Shown here: positions 40,793 to 51,326 of the stretch, piece after piece
Position numbering within the stretch: the first letter of the stretch is position 1
How the letters are laid out: the number at the start of each line of letters is the position of its first letter
Source of the DNA: Zasmidium citrigriseum
Taxonomy: Eukaryota > Ascomycota > Dothideomycetes > Mycosphaerellales > Mycosphaerellaceae
DNA: 64,000 bases
Direction: 5' to 3'
Assembly: GCA_002786025.1 (NCBI GenBank)
Contig: NHNW01000027.1
Span: forward strand, 1-64,000
Translations under genes and position numbers: made by a program
Notes under the pieces: generated by a model
What the model was told of the DNA's origin: nothing
The model's database searches: none
The model's input: only the letters and a program-made list of their open reading frames with translations

Positions 40793-42306
40793 TCATCTCC
40801 ACGTCAGCACCGGTTTGATCGTCTCGCCAGCATGCATATCCTGCAATCGTCAGTCAAAGACCCACGTCACCCCATCAAGATTACTCACATGCAAAGCCGT
40901 CTTAAAATCTTCCGCTTTATAAAACTTGACCATCTTATCCACAGGCAATTTGCCTTCCCGGTAATACTTGATCAACTCTGGGATGAACTCTCCAGGATAG
41001 CTATCACCTTCAACGCAGCCCCAAAGCTTAATGCCACGGAAGAGATGTTGGACCACGTCGAGGGAGAGGCGGTAGTGAGGGTCTGCGGGTCCGCCAACTT
41101 GGACGAACGCGCCGCGGGTGTCGGTGGCGTAGTAGGAGCTTTCGAGGACGAGGGGGAAGCCGGTTGCTAGAGTGATGGTTAGAAATAGTAGAATGGGGGA
41201 TGAAGGCGATAGCTTACTCTCAATGACAACATTAGGCCCACGGCCTCCGCATATGTCTTTCATGGCCGCCGTAAGATCTGAGAGATCAGTCGTATTCAAG
41301 CCATGGGTTGCTCCAAAGACATCCTTGGCAAGATCGATTCGTTCTTGGACTCTGTCCACGGCAACGATCTTTTTGCATCCTGCGATATGAGCTCCCTGCA
41401 ATTTCCGTTAGTACTGAAAGACAGCAACAATTCTACATTCGTACCATAACAGCACTCAACCCAACCCCGCCAAGCCCACAAACCATCACGGTGTCGTTCT
41501 GGCCAGGCTTCACAAGATTCAGAATAGCGCCTGCTCCAGTCTGCACGCCACATCCAAGAGGCGCGAATAGCTTCAACTCGTCTTCGTTCTTGATCAGATC
41601 CTTTACTGGCAGCACAGTCGATTCTTTAACGACGCTCAGCTTGGCGAAGCTTGAATGCCCGAAGAACTTGGCTCCTATCGACTGTGTCTCATCTGCGCCT
41701 TTGAAGACATCGGACTCGCCGAACAGATTCATCGGTGCAAAGGTATCGCAGTACGCTGGACGTTTCTCGTGGCATTCCTTGCATGATCCGCAGCTGTCGA
41801 AGGAGAGCAGGACTGGATCCCCTACTTTAACGGGTTTCGTGACGTTCGGTCCTACCGCTTTGACATAGCCAGACCCTTCAAGAAACATCAGCTTACTGTG
41901 CACTCAAAGAGAAAATCGACTTACCTTCATGCCCGGCAACCATAGGAAACGTCTGCCCCTTGTTCGGATCCGTCAACGCCAGATCCGTATGGCAGATTCC
42001 ACTCGCCACCATCTCAATCAGCAGCTCCCCATCATTCAACTCGCTCGGGACTTTGATATCGGTCATCTCCCAGTTCGAGCCAGGCTTGTGATCGGCAGCA
42101 GGTTCAGAGGCCACGATGGCCTGGCTCGGAGTCATGGTGGCGTACTGACGAGTGTTAAAACGATGTTGTGAAAGAGTCTTCGAGCGTGTTGTTGACAGGG
42201 CAGGAGTGAAGGACTGCTGCCGCTGGCATCGCACGCTCGAGTGCACCAGACCTACATGCTCAGGCTTCTTGGTTAGGCGGAGGGCCCGCGCTATCTTGGA
42301 AGCCAT
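40793..42306 (-). CDS. Zinc-dependent alcohol dehydrogenase, aryl-alcohol type, probable mitochondrial form
   Basis: Five exons (42306-41925, 41875-41445, 41395-41218, 41166-40889, 40840-40793), joined by introns of 48-51 nt, encode 438 aa. The MDR signature is complete: catalytic zinc ligands in GICHTD and GHEG, and a structural zinc loop CGSCKECHEKRPAYC. GVQTGAG leads into the cofactor motif GLGGVGLSAVM, and the protein ends DMHAGETIKPVLTWR. A basic, Ser/Thr-rich N-terminal extension of about 57 residues with RQYAT before MTPSQAIVA looks like a mitochondrial presequence; starting at the inner Met would give a cytosolic form. Closest in pattern to aryl/benzyl alcohol dehydrogenases. Confidence 0.9.
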
Positions 42307-43349
42307 GTTGCCGTGCGGTGTACTGGGTCAAAGGGTTTTGATATGAGGAAGGAGAGCGAAATCGTTCATCGAGAGTCAGTCACTCGAGACAGTGGGCCTT
42401 GCCATGCCGCAAAACGAACACCAGAGGATGTAATAGCAGGACGTCAGCCACAGGCTCCATCCCGATTCTGTTTTTGCCGTCGGCCATTCTGCATAGAGCG
42501 CCACAATCAGGTGGAAGACCTTGGTAAAGACGGTAAAGTGGTGTGGCTTGCGGTTCTGATGGAGACTCGAAGACCCCGCCTGTTATTCATTCGCAAGAGT
42601 CTGAAGGGGGAAGGCGTGAGGTTGTACGAACCTCGGTCGAAAAGGGGCCGGCAAGCCGGGAATAACAATTTACTATCTCCAGAGATATGGCCCTCCGTAC
42701 GTCTAATGTCTCCCGACCGCCGTGAAGCCACTCCTTCTGCAATCTTTTTGGAACCCCAAAACCCGAGCAGACGACCAACGCCATCCGACGAAGGCATGTT
42801 GACGCTTGAATTCATCACTGCAACTGTGATCTCAACCCCAGTGCACCGATCGCTCCACCAATGGCCAAAGCTCGAGACGAATGGGCTTGCCTTCGATTCC
42901 TGGATTCAACATCTTGGATCAATCCCTGGGCTCGTAACAACAGGGACCAAGTCTTTGCATTGTGGCCTATCTTGATTATGCCGTGCAATGCATTTGAGGG
43001 TCACTCGGTCCAGGAACCGAGTGGTAGGCGCTCTCAAGGCCTCATAGCCCTACGAAAAGATTCAACGCACAACATGACGACAACGCTTCCCTCAAACAGA
43101 AGCTTGTGCGCTCGGCATGCTTGAAATATTTGGTGCGAGAAGAATATCACGCTCAGGAACGCTTGCGATTTGCTGGATGCACGATTCATCAGCGTGGAAT
43201 TACTGAGGGGCTCCTCTAAAGAGCCATGAACGCGCTGAGGTAAACACTTTAATGCTCCTCCACAGTCTAATACTAGTGTGCGAGCAACGGCAGCTGTAAG
43301 AGAAAGGTAAGACTTCACTCTCACATACCACGATACTGTTGCATACAAC
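42307..43349. promoter_or_regulatory. Divergent promoter region ADH / CmcJ-like
   Basis: The 1,043 bp lie between head-to-head oxidoreductase genes. A 220-codon plus-strand frame (42313-42975) exists but has irregular composition and no motif, so it is treated as chance. CGG/CCG-containing spacers (e.g. 42630-42660) could be Zn2Cys6 sites; none is demonstrated. Confidence 0.4.
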
Positions 43350-44489
43350 ATGGGTTCCATCACGACCACCAAGACTGTTCCACGAACGGTAGAGACCACG
43401 ATTAACTACTACCTCAAACCAGACCATGACGGCGAAGACACATTCATACCCGGGACAGCTGGATTCCACAGGCGGAAGTACAATCCCAAGACTGTCAAAG
43501 TAAGAGAAGACTAGCCTACTACAAACACTTGCACTAACGGTGTGCTTTTACTAGGTTGAGGACATCCGAAACCGCGAAGAAAACTTCACCTTGTCTAAGA
43601 ATGGCTTCCAATTGATCAAGCATGACCTGGACAATAGCTGCTTTGAAGATCAAGACAAGATCAAGGATATGTATCCAGAGGTCGAGAAGGCAATGAAGGC
43701 AATGTATGCGTTCTCGTAAAACCTGTTCACGGGATATCTCTAACAAGCCTTGTAGCACGGGCGCTTCTAGAACGAAGGTGTTCAGTATGATCCTCCAGGC
43801 AGGCTACCGCCGCAAGATTCGAGAACTGACATACCCCAGGCCACATTCCCAGAACAGTTACAAAGCAAGATCTCATGAAAGAGATTGAAGCCAAGAAGCT
43901 CGCCGATAACGACCCTTTCAGTAAAACACCACCGGTGCACTACGCTCACGTCGACCAGGGCGATGAATCAGCAAACCTGTTGCTCGACCAGATTTTTGGC
44001 GACGAAGAAGCTGCGCAAGTGAGGAAGCACAGGTGGGCCGTCGTCAACTTCTGGAAGCCCGTCGCGCCTGTATTGCGAGACCCGCTGGCCGTGAGCGACT
44101 TTTCCAGCTTGGCTGATGACGACTTTGTCCCGGTAGGGTCGCTTCAAACGCATCCCCCGTTCCATCTCTAACGATATTCAATGCAGGTCTATGCAACACC
44201 CCAAGGCAGCACCTATGGCAACTTCTCCGGAGCCAAGTCCAACGCCGGCAAACGCTTCGCTATCATGTTCGCCAAAGAGAACCCGAACCATCATTGGTAC
44301 TACGCTTCGAAAATGCAGCCCGACGAGGCTTTGCTACTCAAAATCTATGATACGAAAAAGAGTACGACAGGGAAGGCACAGCGAACTATGCACTCGGCGT
44401 TCTCACATGAAGAGACTGAGGATGCCCCTCCGAGGCAGAGCGTGGAGTTCAGAGCGATGTTGTTTTGGGAAGATCAAGATGCTGAGTAG
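43350..44489 (+). CDS. CmcJ / GA4-desaturase-like oxidoreductase
   Basis: Five exons (43350-43499, 43555-43703, 43756-43784, 43840-44132, 44187-44489) give 307 aa. Exon 3 is only 29 nt. Splicing produces the family order: NYYLKPDHDGEDTFIPGTAG, ITGASRTKVFSHIPRT, PPVHYAHVDQGDESA with the HVDQ motif, RWAVVNFWKPVAPVLRDPLA, and near the C-terminus HHWYYASKMQPDEALLLKIY. This is the CmcJ-like / GA4 desaturase family, which includes 2-oxoglutarate/Fe(II)-like enzymes of fungal metabolite pathways (the group containing AsaB). Only the spliced form aligns; unspliced frames are broken by stops. It shares a promoter region with the alcohol dehydrogenase. Confidence 0.88.
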
Positions 44490-44569
44490 AGATCGTTCAC
44501 ATACAGCCTATCTAACCACAGCTTCCTCCTTACAAACATCACACTCCCTCCCACCCATTCCCGACCCCC

Positions 44570-44881
44570 TTACTCAAACCCCACCTCCCTAAGCACAACC
44601 CCCTCCACCCCCTCAAAACTACCCTTATCCAACTCCGTCCCCAAATCCTCCTTAAACGCCGCACTCTTCACATACTCTCCAATCTTCTCCACCGGATCAT
44701 CTCCTTCTTGGAACTCGACCAGGGCGATGACTTGTTTGGGGTTGGACTCGCTGAGGAAGACGCCGCGGGTGGTGATGTTGAGTTTGGCGAGGCTGGCTGT
44801 GGTGGGTTTCCAGCGCTGGGCGTAGGTGGAGGCGAGTGCGGGCGTTTTGAGGGTGTAGGTGCGGAGTTGGAGGAGGGGCAT
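44570..44881 (-). CDS. NIPSNAP / dimeric alpha-beta barrel-like small protein
   Basis: The 103-aa protein starts MPLLQLRTYTLKTPALASTY. It contains AQRWKPTTASLAKLNITTRG, GVFLSESNPKQVIALVEFQE and GDDPVEKIGEYVKSAAFKED. This is one ferredoxin-like barrel of the NIPSNAP/Dabb type, which often forms dimers and acts in small-molecule handling. The gene is intronless and sits 80 bp from the 3' end of the CmcJ-like gene, tail-to-tail. Function not known. Confidence 0.75.
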   Translation of the reverse strand: MPLLQLRTYTLKTPALASTYAQRWKPTTASLAKLNITTRGVFLSESNPKQVIALVEFQEGDDPVEKIGEYVKSAAFKEDLGTELDKGSFEGVEGVVLREVGFE

Positions 44882-45742
44882 TGTGGGTTGGGAGTTGGGG
44901 TTGGTGGTTGGGTGTGTGATTTGGTTTGGTTTGGTTGTGGATTGTCGTTGTAGGGTTGGTCTGTGGCGAGTGTGATTTTGAGGGTAAGAAGGAGTCTCTG
45001 ATGGTACTTAAATATTGCCGAAGACATGGGTCGGAGCTTTACACCAATGCCTGAGATCGGCTTCTATGGACATTCTCGCCTTGGCTTGCATTATGACAGA
45101 TGAGCAATCGAGCATATAGTCTCGCATTCGCAGATCAGATTAGAGCAGCTGAGCAATGATCAAGCATCAAACCACGAAGTTCAGCCCCATTGAACGAGAA
45201 AACTCCGGGTGCTCATAGGAAAAGGCCTGTGGTCGGTTAGCATTCCCAGCATGTGATCAACAGCTCGCCTCAGCCGCAATAGGAAGGCTGAAGACTTTAG
45301 CGCCATTACTCACATCGTGGGATTTCCAGCATCTCTTCCTTCGAGAACAACTTTACTTCCAACTCGCCGATTCGAAGGAACGTATCGAGAGGGCTGAGCG
45401 GTGACCCTGGACGATGCTTGCACATCCGAGATCCCGCCCTCGGCACAGCATGCGAATGACGTTGTTCTTCCCAAAGATGCGGCTGAAGGAAAGCGAGTGC
45501 TGAATATCGTAGTTGTACAACCAGCCGGCAGAAGTCTGGCCACGACATCCCAGAGATGGAAGCTCTCTAACCATTGTGCGTCTCGTATACGACATGGAAG
45601 ACGGCGGCGTCAGAGTTCGGGGTCCAGACGTGGTGGTTCGCTCTCGACCAGAACGTTTTGAGATCCACGAACTCGAAGAGAGCGGCGAGAGGACAGCCGG
45701 AGTTGATGACGATGTCGCTATGAAGTAACAATGGAAGTCCGA
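44882..45742. other. Intergenic region with unresolved coding-like fragments
   Basis: Upstream of the NIPSNAP-like gene and downstream of the dicarboxylate transporter. The first ~150 bases are GT-rich leader sequence of the minus-strand gene. The rest contains the fragments described in the next entry. Confidence 0.4.
45310..45742 (-). pseudogene. Unresolved coding-like fragment
   Basis: Reading the minus strand from about 45730, one frame gives DIVINSGCPLAALFEFVDLK, then TFWSRANHHVWTPNSDAAVF and HVVYETHN before a stop. A donor-like GGTTAG and an acceptor-like ATTCAG would join it to a second frame with LSPLDTFLRIGELEVKLFSK and EEMLEIPR, which ends in a good donor (GTGAGT near 45315). No start codon, complete splice chain or known family could be established. 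It may be the body of a small gene, a relic, or chance. It lies directly after the transporter stop codon. Confidence 0.25.
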
Positions 45743-47308
45743 TCACCTCGTCTCACACCTCCCAAACTCCATCCGTCCCGGCGAAGGCCACCGACTCGGC
45801 GGCACAGGAATATCATGCTTCCTATCATCTTCCCTGTATTCGTCCTTATCCTCATCAACGCCCGGCATCAAAATTCTCCTCCTCCACACAGCCTCCGCAT
45901 GTTTCCCCATAACAAAAAGCCAAACAACCACAAGCGCAATCGTCATCGCACTCCCGACCCAAAGAATCCCCTGACTCTCCAAGCGTCGCCCGATAGATAT
46001 CGTCGCGAGCGTGAACCCCACGTTCGGAAAGATGAGAGCGTACCAGATTAAGTGGAAAGACATTTTCTTTATCCCATGGAGGACAGAGAGGAGGGCTATG
46101 CAGAAGAACCAGAAGGCGAGACACCAGAGGAAGATGGCGAGGAAGTCGGCGACGGATTGGAGTATACTGATTGTTATGCTGGGCCGGGAGAGGAAGTAGT
46201 GCGATTCCGGGGGCAGGGCGGAGCTGATGGAGATTAGGGCGACGGCTGTAAAAGAGGGGGGTCCTACGGCTATGAACTGGAAGTAAAGGGTAGAAGGTCA
46301 GTGGATGTCTCAGACATGTCGCGGGCTGGGCTTCTGTCCTTTAGTTTACGTACCATTCCAGGGCGGAGGTCGGGAGCTGGGAGGCCGAATTGCATGAGGC
46401 GGTGGAGGAAGATGGCGAACATCTAGGCGGGGTTAGTGGGGAGCGGTTGGTGCTGGGTAGGGGAGGGGAGACTGACGAGGAAGCTGACCATCCAGCCTAG
46501 ACCTTGGAAAGTCAGGCCCGCGACGAGGATGGCTTCGCGATTGAGAGTGGATTGATGTGGTGCGATCGAGCCGGCGAAGGTTCCGCTTAACATGACTATC
46601 ACTTGTCAGTCAACAGTCCATCCATCCAACCTAAACGAAATACCTCACCAGGAAATATCGGCAAAATCCACCCCGGCATCATACTCTGCACAGTCAACCG
46701 CCCAGGTTTCCCCATAAACAACACAAAATACATCCCCACCGCCACCAAAAACGTCACAGCACAATACATCCAAAACAACACCCTCTCCGCCACAACAAAC
46801 CAATGCCCCGTGCTCGGTCCGCCATAGGACTGCGCTCCGAGCAGGATGATGACAAGGGCGAGGAAAAATGTCGGGAAGAAGAGGGCTTCGGTCGGGTGTA
46901 GGAGGGAGAGGCGGAGGGCCCGGGGGTTGAGGATGAAGCGGGTTGTTATGCAAGTTGTGAGGGTGAGGAAGACGACGAGGTCGAAGATGTAGACTGTTTT
47001 TCCGAGGGCTGTGAGGCCGGGGAAGCGGTGGGGGGTTTCGGCGAGGAGGAGGGATATGCCGCCTGTGGACATGGGGCTGGGCGAGGGTTAGGTTGGTTGA
47101 GGTGAGGGTTGCCGTTTGAGACGTACAAAGTGTACCAAGCCCACGTGAAGTGCTTGATTCGTTCTTTCCAGGATACATCTTGAGGACTGTTGACCTGATT
47201 GCTGTCGTCGTTGTTGGGAATCTGCTGTTTCTCTTGATCGTCTTGAGCCACTGAGTTCGTTTGAGAGGACTTGAAGCGTCTGAAGAAATGGCCTTCTTCG
47301 TGGGACAT
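45743..47308 (-). CDS. TDT-family (MAE1-like) C4-dicarboxylate transporter
   Basis: Five exons (47308-47127, 47076-46649, 46595-46477, 46422-46354, 46276-45743) with introns of 50, 53, 54 and 77 nt encode 443 aa. After a polar N-terminus come FTWAWYTFPMSTGGISLLLA and ETPHRFPGLTALGK, the signature of the tellurite-resistance/dicarboxylate (SLAC1-like) family in the malic-acid MAE1 branch. Ten hydrophobic segments follow, including MPGWILPIFPVMLSGTFAGS, FLHRLMQFGLPAPDLRPGMF and IAVGPPSFTAVALIS. The C-terminal tail is hydrophilic. Plasma-membrane transport of malate or a related dicarboxylate is expected. Confidence 0.88.
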
Positions 47309-47980
47309 GTTGCCGTGCTAGTCGTCTTATCCAAGAAGGCAGGCTGTTATATATCTTCACCAGCCACGGACAATCACATGTCGATGTCGTTTAGATGAAT
47401 ACAATGTCCTGGTTGGCAGAGGGAACGAGGTGTGGTCGAATTTGAGTTCGACAACGTCACGACATCCCTGCTCATCCGTTCGTGAAATAAGTCGTTTGAT
47501 GGTGCCACAAATAACGTCGTTTTGCAAACATTCATATACTTGAATCTGAGATATCAAGCTTGGCTCCTTTCATCAATGACGGAGGAGAGACATGCAGGCC
47601 ATCAGTCAGCGACGGCCGGATGGAGATCGGCTTGCAAGGTGCTGATTCGGGAAGTGCTCGTGCGAGCGATATCACATGAAGAGCAGAAATGGTAGTAGCT
47701 TCTAAACGTATGTAAAAGTGTTTCCGAATGAGATACCGGGAGATCTGTAACCAACATGCAGCGACTCGTGCAGGGCTAGATTGATGGGCTGCAATAACTC
47801 AATCCGAAGCACAAGGCAATCTGGAGACTTGAATCGGGATCCGTGGATGAGTCTGCTGAACCAACGCTGCCGATGTGATACCCTGATACCTAGAAGATGG
47901 TTGAAACTGAAATCGCTGAATCGCTGGAATACGTACAATCTCTCAAACATCCACACGCCATCACTTACCACCATGATCTC
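47309..47980. other. Intergenic, transporter promoter and snx3 3' region
   Basis: The 672 bp contain no supported gene. Small frames on both strands lack motifs. Confidence 0.45.
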
Positions 47981-48641
47981 TTACCAGGCATTCCGATCCC
48001 AGTTCGGATCCTGCACAAAACCTCCAAGCACCCGACTGCCAGTTTGTAACAATGGATGTCCAACCACGATCCTCAAAAACCTCTCCAGACCTCTCCGTCT
48101 TTCCTCAATGACCGCATCATCGAAGCGATTGAGATAGACCTTCCCCGGCAGAGCTGGGATAGAAACGCGGGCGGACTCCCGCTCGAGCAGGTCGCGGAAG
48201 ACTTCGAAATCGGAGTATCGACGGCGGACTTCGCTGCGGCGGAGTTTGAAGGCGGGGATGTTGGTGCTGAGGCGGATCAGGTAGGTGGTGTAGCGGGAGG
48301 AGGGCGAGGCGGTTGGTTGGTGGGTTTGCGGGTCTGTGACCTATCCACAATATACGTAATCAGCACATCTCTTGTCACAAGATCTTCCACCGATTCATTG
48401 GCAAGTTGTGAGGTATCCATACCTCTATCTCCAAGAAGTTCTCCGGCACGCCATAGATCTCCTCAAAGCTTTGCGTGTGTGCTTCTCTGCCCGTGCTAGC
48501 AAAGCCCGTCGGCATGCCAAATTGCGACCGCGGGCTGGTGCTCGCTACCTGGCCGTTTTGCTGTTGCTGCTGTCCATTTTCTTGCTGGCCTTGGGGTTGT
48601 TGCGCGGGAGAGTCGACTGGGCGCGGGTCGATGCGCTGCAT
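47981..48641 (-). CDS. snx3: Sorting nexin-3 (PX domain), Grd19 orthologue
   Basis: Two exons (48641-48423, 48340-47981) around an 82-nt intron encode 192 aa. The sequence [17 protein letters not shown] precedes the PX domain, where the spliced protein reads [28 protein letters not shown] contains the phosphoinositide-binding Arg of RRRYSDF. It continues [27 protein letters not shown] and ends [12 protein letters not shown], the invariant SNX3/Grd19 C-terminus. It acts in PtdIns3P-dependent retrieval of late-Golgi proteins from endosomes with retromer. The N-terminus has an unusual Gln-rich segment ([18 protein letters not shown]). Confidence 0.93.
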
Positions 48642-49003
48642 CCTGACGAGGCGGCGAATTCTTTACCAAGCTTGGGGGTGGTTGTGGGAAGGCGGAAGAA
48701 GGAGTGAGCTGTGATATTGAGCGGAGGGCGAGTTGTTTGTTCGTGGTTGTTGGAAGCAAAGAGGATTCGATCCGAGCAAACACTTGCGCCGCATTGCGCT
48801 GCCCCACATGACATCGCGTGGCGGACCAGGATCATGAGGTAATTCATTCACTTACATTTATATGAGCAGAATACTGCTTTACTGCATGGAATAACGTCTT
48901 AAATTGATCAGCAGGTAACCAAAATCTTCCATTCCAAAACGCGTGACCGCAATGCTAGCGATCGGGGTATCGTAAAGCAACAAGCAGGTCAGTAGACAGA
49001 GGC
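48642..49003. other. Intergenic, snx3 promoter and pop7 3' region
   Basis: The 362 bp lie between tandem minus-strand genes. No feature was recognised. Confidence 0.45.
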
Positions 49004-49734
49004 TTATCGCAGGCTCACGTGCACTTCCAGCACATTGACCTTGCGAATCCTCGCCTCAGAAACGAACGTCTTCTCTGTAGCATCTTCGCCCAAGAGACTG
49101 ACGCCACCAGGCTCATCGTCTGTGTCCATGGCGTCTTGCTCAGCACCAGCCTTGGCCTCCGGCTCCTTCTCAACCTCCTTCTCATACTCCACATCATCGA
49201 TCGAGCTCACAGTGCCCGTCTGCACTCTCACAGCATACGTGTCATCCCTCTGCTGAAACCAAACGCCCAGCTCCATGACTGTCGGGATCGCCTTGCCAGT
49301 CCCTTTCACCACAACCTCCTCGCCCGCCGCAGTCTCATCCTCTGTACTTGCCTTCCGTTTCTTATGATTCCGCTTCTGCTCTTCAGCTGCCTCAGCGATC
49401 GCTTCAATATCATCTCCGTCCCCAGCTCCCCGCCGTCGCTTGCGGTACTGTCGATCTTGGGCAATAGTCGTTGCAGATTGGATGAGTCGCTTGTCGGAGA
49501 GGTGGAGCAGTTTCTCGACGCGCTTAACGGCGGACATGAAGGGTGTTTTCGTGGAGATGTAGACTACTTTCTGAGACTGGGCGCCGGCGTAGGGTGAGGA
49601 TATGGCGGGTCGCATGAGCGGGCGTTTGGTGACTTTGGCATCTGCGGAACCCGTCAGTGAGGTCCAGTACGCGGCATTTGGGGAGCCTTACCTTTGGGAA
49701 GTCGATCTAGCTTCTGCTTCTTAGCGCTAGACAT
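49004..49734 (-). CDS. pop7: RNase P / MRP subunit Pop7 (Rpp20, Alba-like)
   Basis: Exon 1 (49734-49692) encodes MSSAKKQKLDRLPK. A 50-nt intron follows (49691 GTAAGG ... 49642 CGCAG). Exon 2 gives DAKVTKRPLMRPAISSPYAG, then the Alba-fold core KVVYISTKTPFMSAVKRVEK with LLHLSDKR, ending IRKVNVLEVHVSLR. The total is 226 aa. A long, charged, low-complexity insert (EAAEEQKRNHKKRKASTEDE) separates the two halves of the domain, as in other filamentous fungi. Pop7 pairs with Pop6 on the P3 RNA arm of RNase P and MRP. The start is 143 bp from lip2, head-to-head. Confidence 0.82.
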
Positions 49735-49877
49735 GTTCAATATAAAAGCCGTGTGAATGTTGATGTTGTTGATTGAAAGAAGCGTTGCTCGTGAAGATCG
49801 ACAAGAGATCGACGCCGGCACGAACGCCGAACTCCGACCTCATGTTTCACCACAAGGGAAGCCATGAACCTCACTCT
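49735..49877. promoter_or_regulatory. Bidirectional promoter pop7 / lip2
   Basis: A very compact 143-bp head-to-head spacer. No motif is assigned. Confidence 0.4.
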
Positions 49878-50615
49878 ATGTCAATATCAACCCATACAAT
49901 GATACTACGACATCTCCACCTCCCCGGCCTCACCCACTATCCCCACGCCGCCAAACTCCAAGACCGCCTCGTCTCACAACTCCTCGCACACAAAGCCAAC
50001 CCCACCTCAACCTCCGCTCCACCCCCGACCATCATCACCGCCCAATTCCACCCCGTCTACACCTGCGGCCGGCGCGAAGTAGGCAGCGTCTCCCAGGAAC
50101 AAATCGACTACCTGACCCATCCAACACCATTCGGCCAGGCGACTTTCCAGACCGCTCTCCGCGGCGGCCAAACAACTTTCCACGGCCCTGGTCAATTAGT
50201 AGCATACCCGATCATAGACCTCAAACGACACAATCTGCGCCCACGGGAATACGTCTGTCTTCTCGAAAAGACAGTCAAAGATCTCTGTAAGCGAGAGTAT
50301 GGCGTCGACACGATATCTACGGAGAATCCCGGGGTCTGGGTTGATGAAATGCACAAGATCTGTGCTTTGGGCGTGCATTTGAGGCGGAATATTACTTCTC
50401 ATGGGATTGGGTTGAATGTCACGACAGAACTGGGCTGGTTTGAGAGGATTGTGGCTTGTGGGCTGGAGGGCAAGTTTACGACTAGTTTGGAGTGGCAGGG
50501 TGTTACGGCGGGGTTGGATGTTGAGTATGCTGGAGCTATGTTTGTGAGGCATTTTGTTGAGAGGTTGGAGGGCGTTGGGAAGGTGGTTAAGATTGTGGAG
50601 GGGGATGTTGACTGA
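49878..50615 (+). CDS. lip2: Octanoyl (lipoyl) transferase, mitochondrial
   Basis: The LipB/Lip2 landmarks are complete: FHPVYTCGRREVG, LRGGQTTFHGPGQLVAYPII (the RGGxxTFHGPGQ substrate loop), NPGVWVDEMHKICALGVHLR with the catalytic Lys, NITSHGIGLNV, and the nucleophile Cys in IVACGLEGK followed by TSLEWQG. The protein moves octanoyl from acyl-carrier protein to the lipoyl domains of mitochondrial 2-oxoacid dehydrogenases and GcvH. The start at 49878 (MSISTHTMILRH) gives 245 aa; 49899 is an alternative, and an in-frame frame opens further upstream. The presequence is short. Confidence 0.92.
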   Translation: MSISTHTMILRHLHLPGLTHYPHAAKLQDRLVSQLLAHKANPTSTSAPPPTIITAQFHPVYTCGRREVGSVSQEQIDYLTHPTPFGQATFQTALRGGQTTFHGPGQLVAYPIIDLKRHNLRPREYVCLLEKTVKDLCKREYGVDTISTENPGVWVDEMHKICALGVHLRRNITSHGIGLNVTTELGWFERIVACGLEGKFTTSLEWQGVTAGLDVEYAGAMFVRHFVERLEGVGKVVKIVEGDVD

Positions 50616-51326
50616 GGTGAAAGTCTTCCATGAGAGTGCCAGGAGATCATTATCGACCTCGGGCTTCCAATTCAGCACTGAGCATGCAGCTACGACTGCA
50701 TGTCGAATCTACTCACGACCTCACACCACCATCGGCAATGCGGAATTCGGAATCGGAAAACGACTCGCTTATACCTTTGGTGAGCTCAACGTGCTCATCG
50801 AAGCGAGTACTGCACTTGTCCCAAGAAAGAACTCACCACATCGACTTCCTTCCATACGGCTCTGAACCACCCAATGGCGCACAATACGGCTGCGCGCCAC
50901 ATCACGATCTGCCTCACATGTCAAGCGAAGTGTATCGATGTGGCTCTGGAGATGAAATCGGCGATGCTTACCTCTGGAAGTGAAAGGAGCACTCGCTACA
51001 TATAACGGCAATGCCAAGGATCCGACCCAGACATTCCATCCAATGCGGAGCTGCATGAATGTGATTGTAGCCCTCGACAGCAGACACCCAGCAGTCTGGA
51101 CTCTTACTCCTCATTTCGCGATATTGGCATGGCTAGGCCCAAACATGCATACCGACGAAAGCATCACGATGGATGTGATTGCTAGTTCAGGTCTTCGCCA
51201 CCAGTCGCCAGGATGTGGCTCAAGCCTGAGATGTTTCTGTGCTGGGTCTTTCGTTTTGAGAGCCGGGCAGAGTCTTGTTTGATCAGTTTGCGCATTCACT
51301 GGCAATAGCATAGAGCAGACGACAGC
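50616..51326. other. Intergenic, no gene seen
   Basis: The 711 bp contain only random frames. The 3' end should be the promoter and leader of the next gene. Confidence 0.45.

Noticed and set aside
42313..42975. 220-codon plus-strand frame in the ADH/CmcJ-like promoter region
   Set aside because: No motif, signal peptide or membrane segment, uneven composition, and it overlaps the 5' leader of a well-supported divergent gene.
44708..44953. Gly-rich plus-strand frame over the NIPSNAP-like gene
   Set aside because: Antisense shadow of the supported minus-strand gene and its GT-rich leader.
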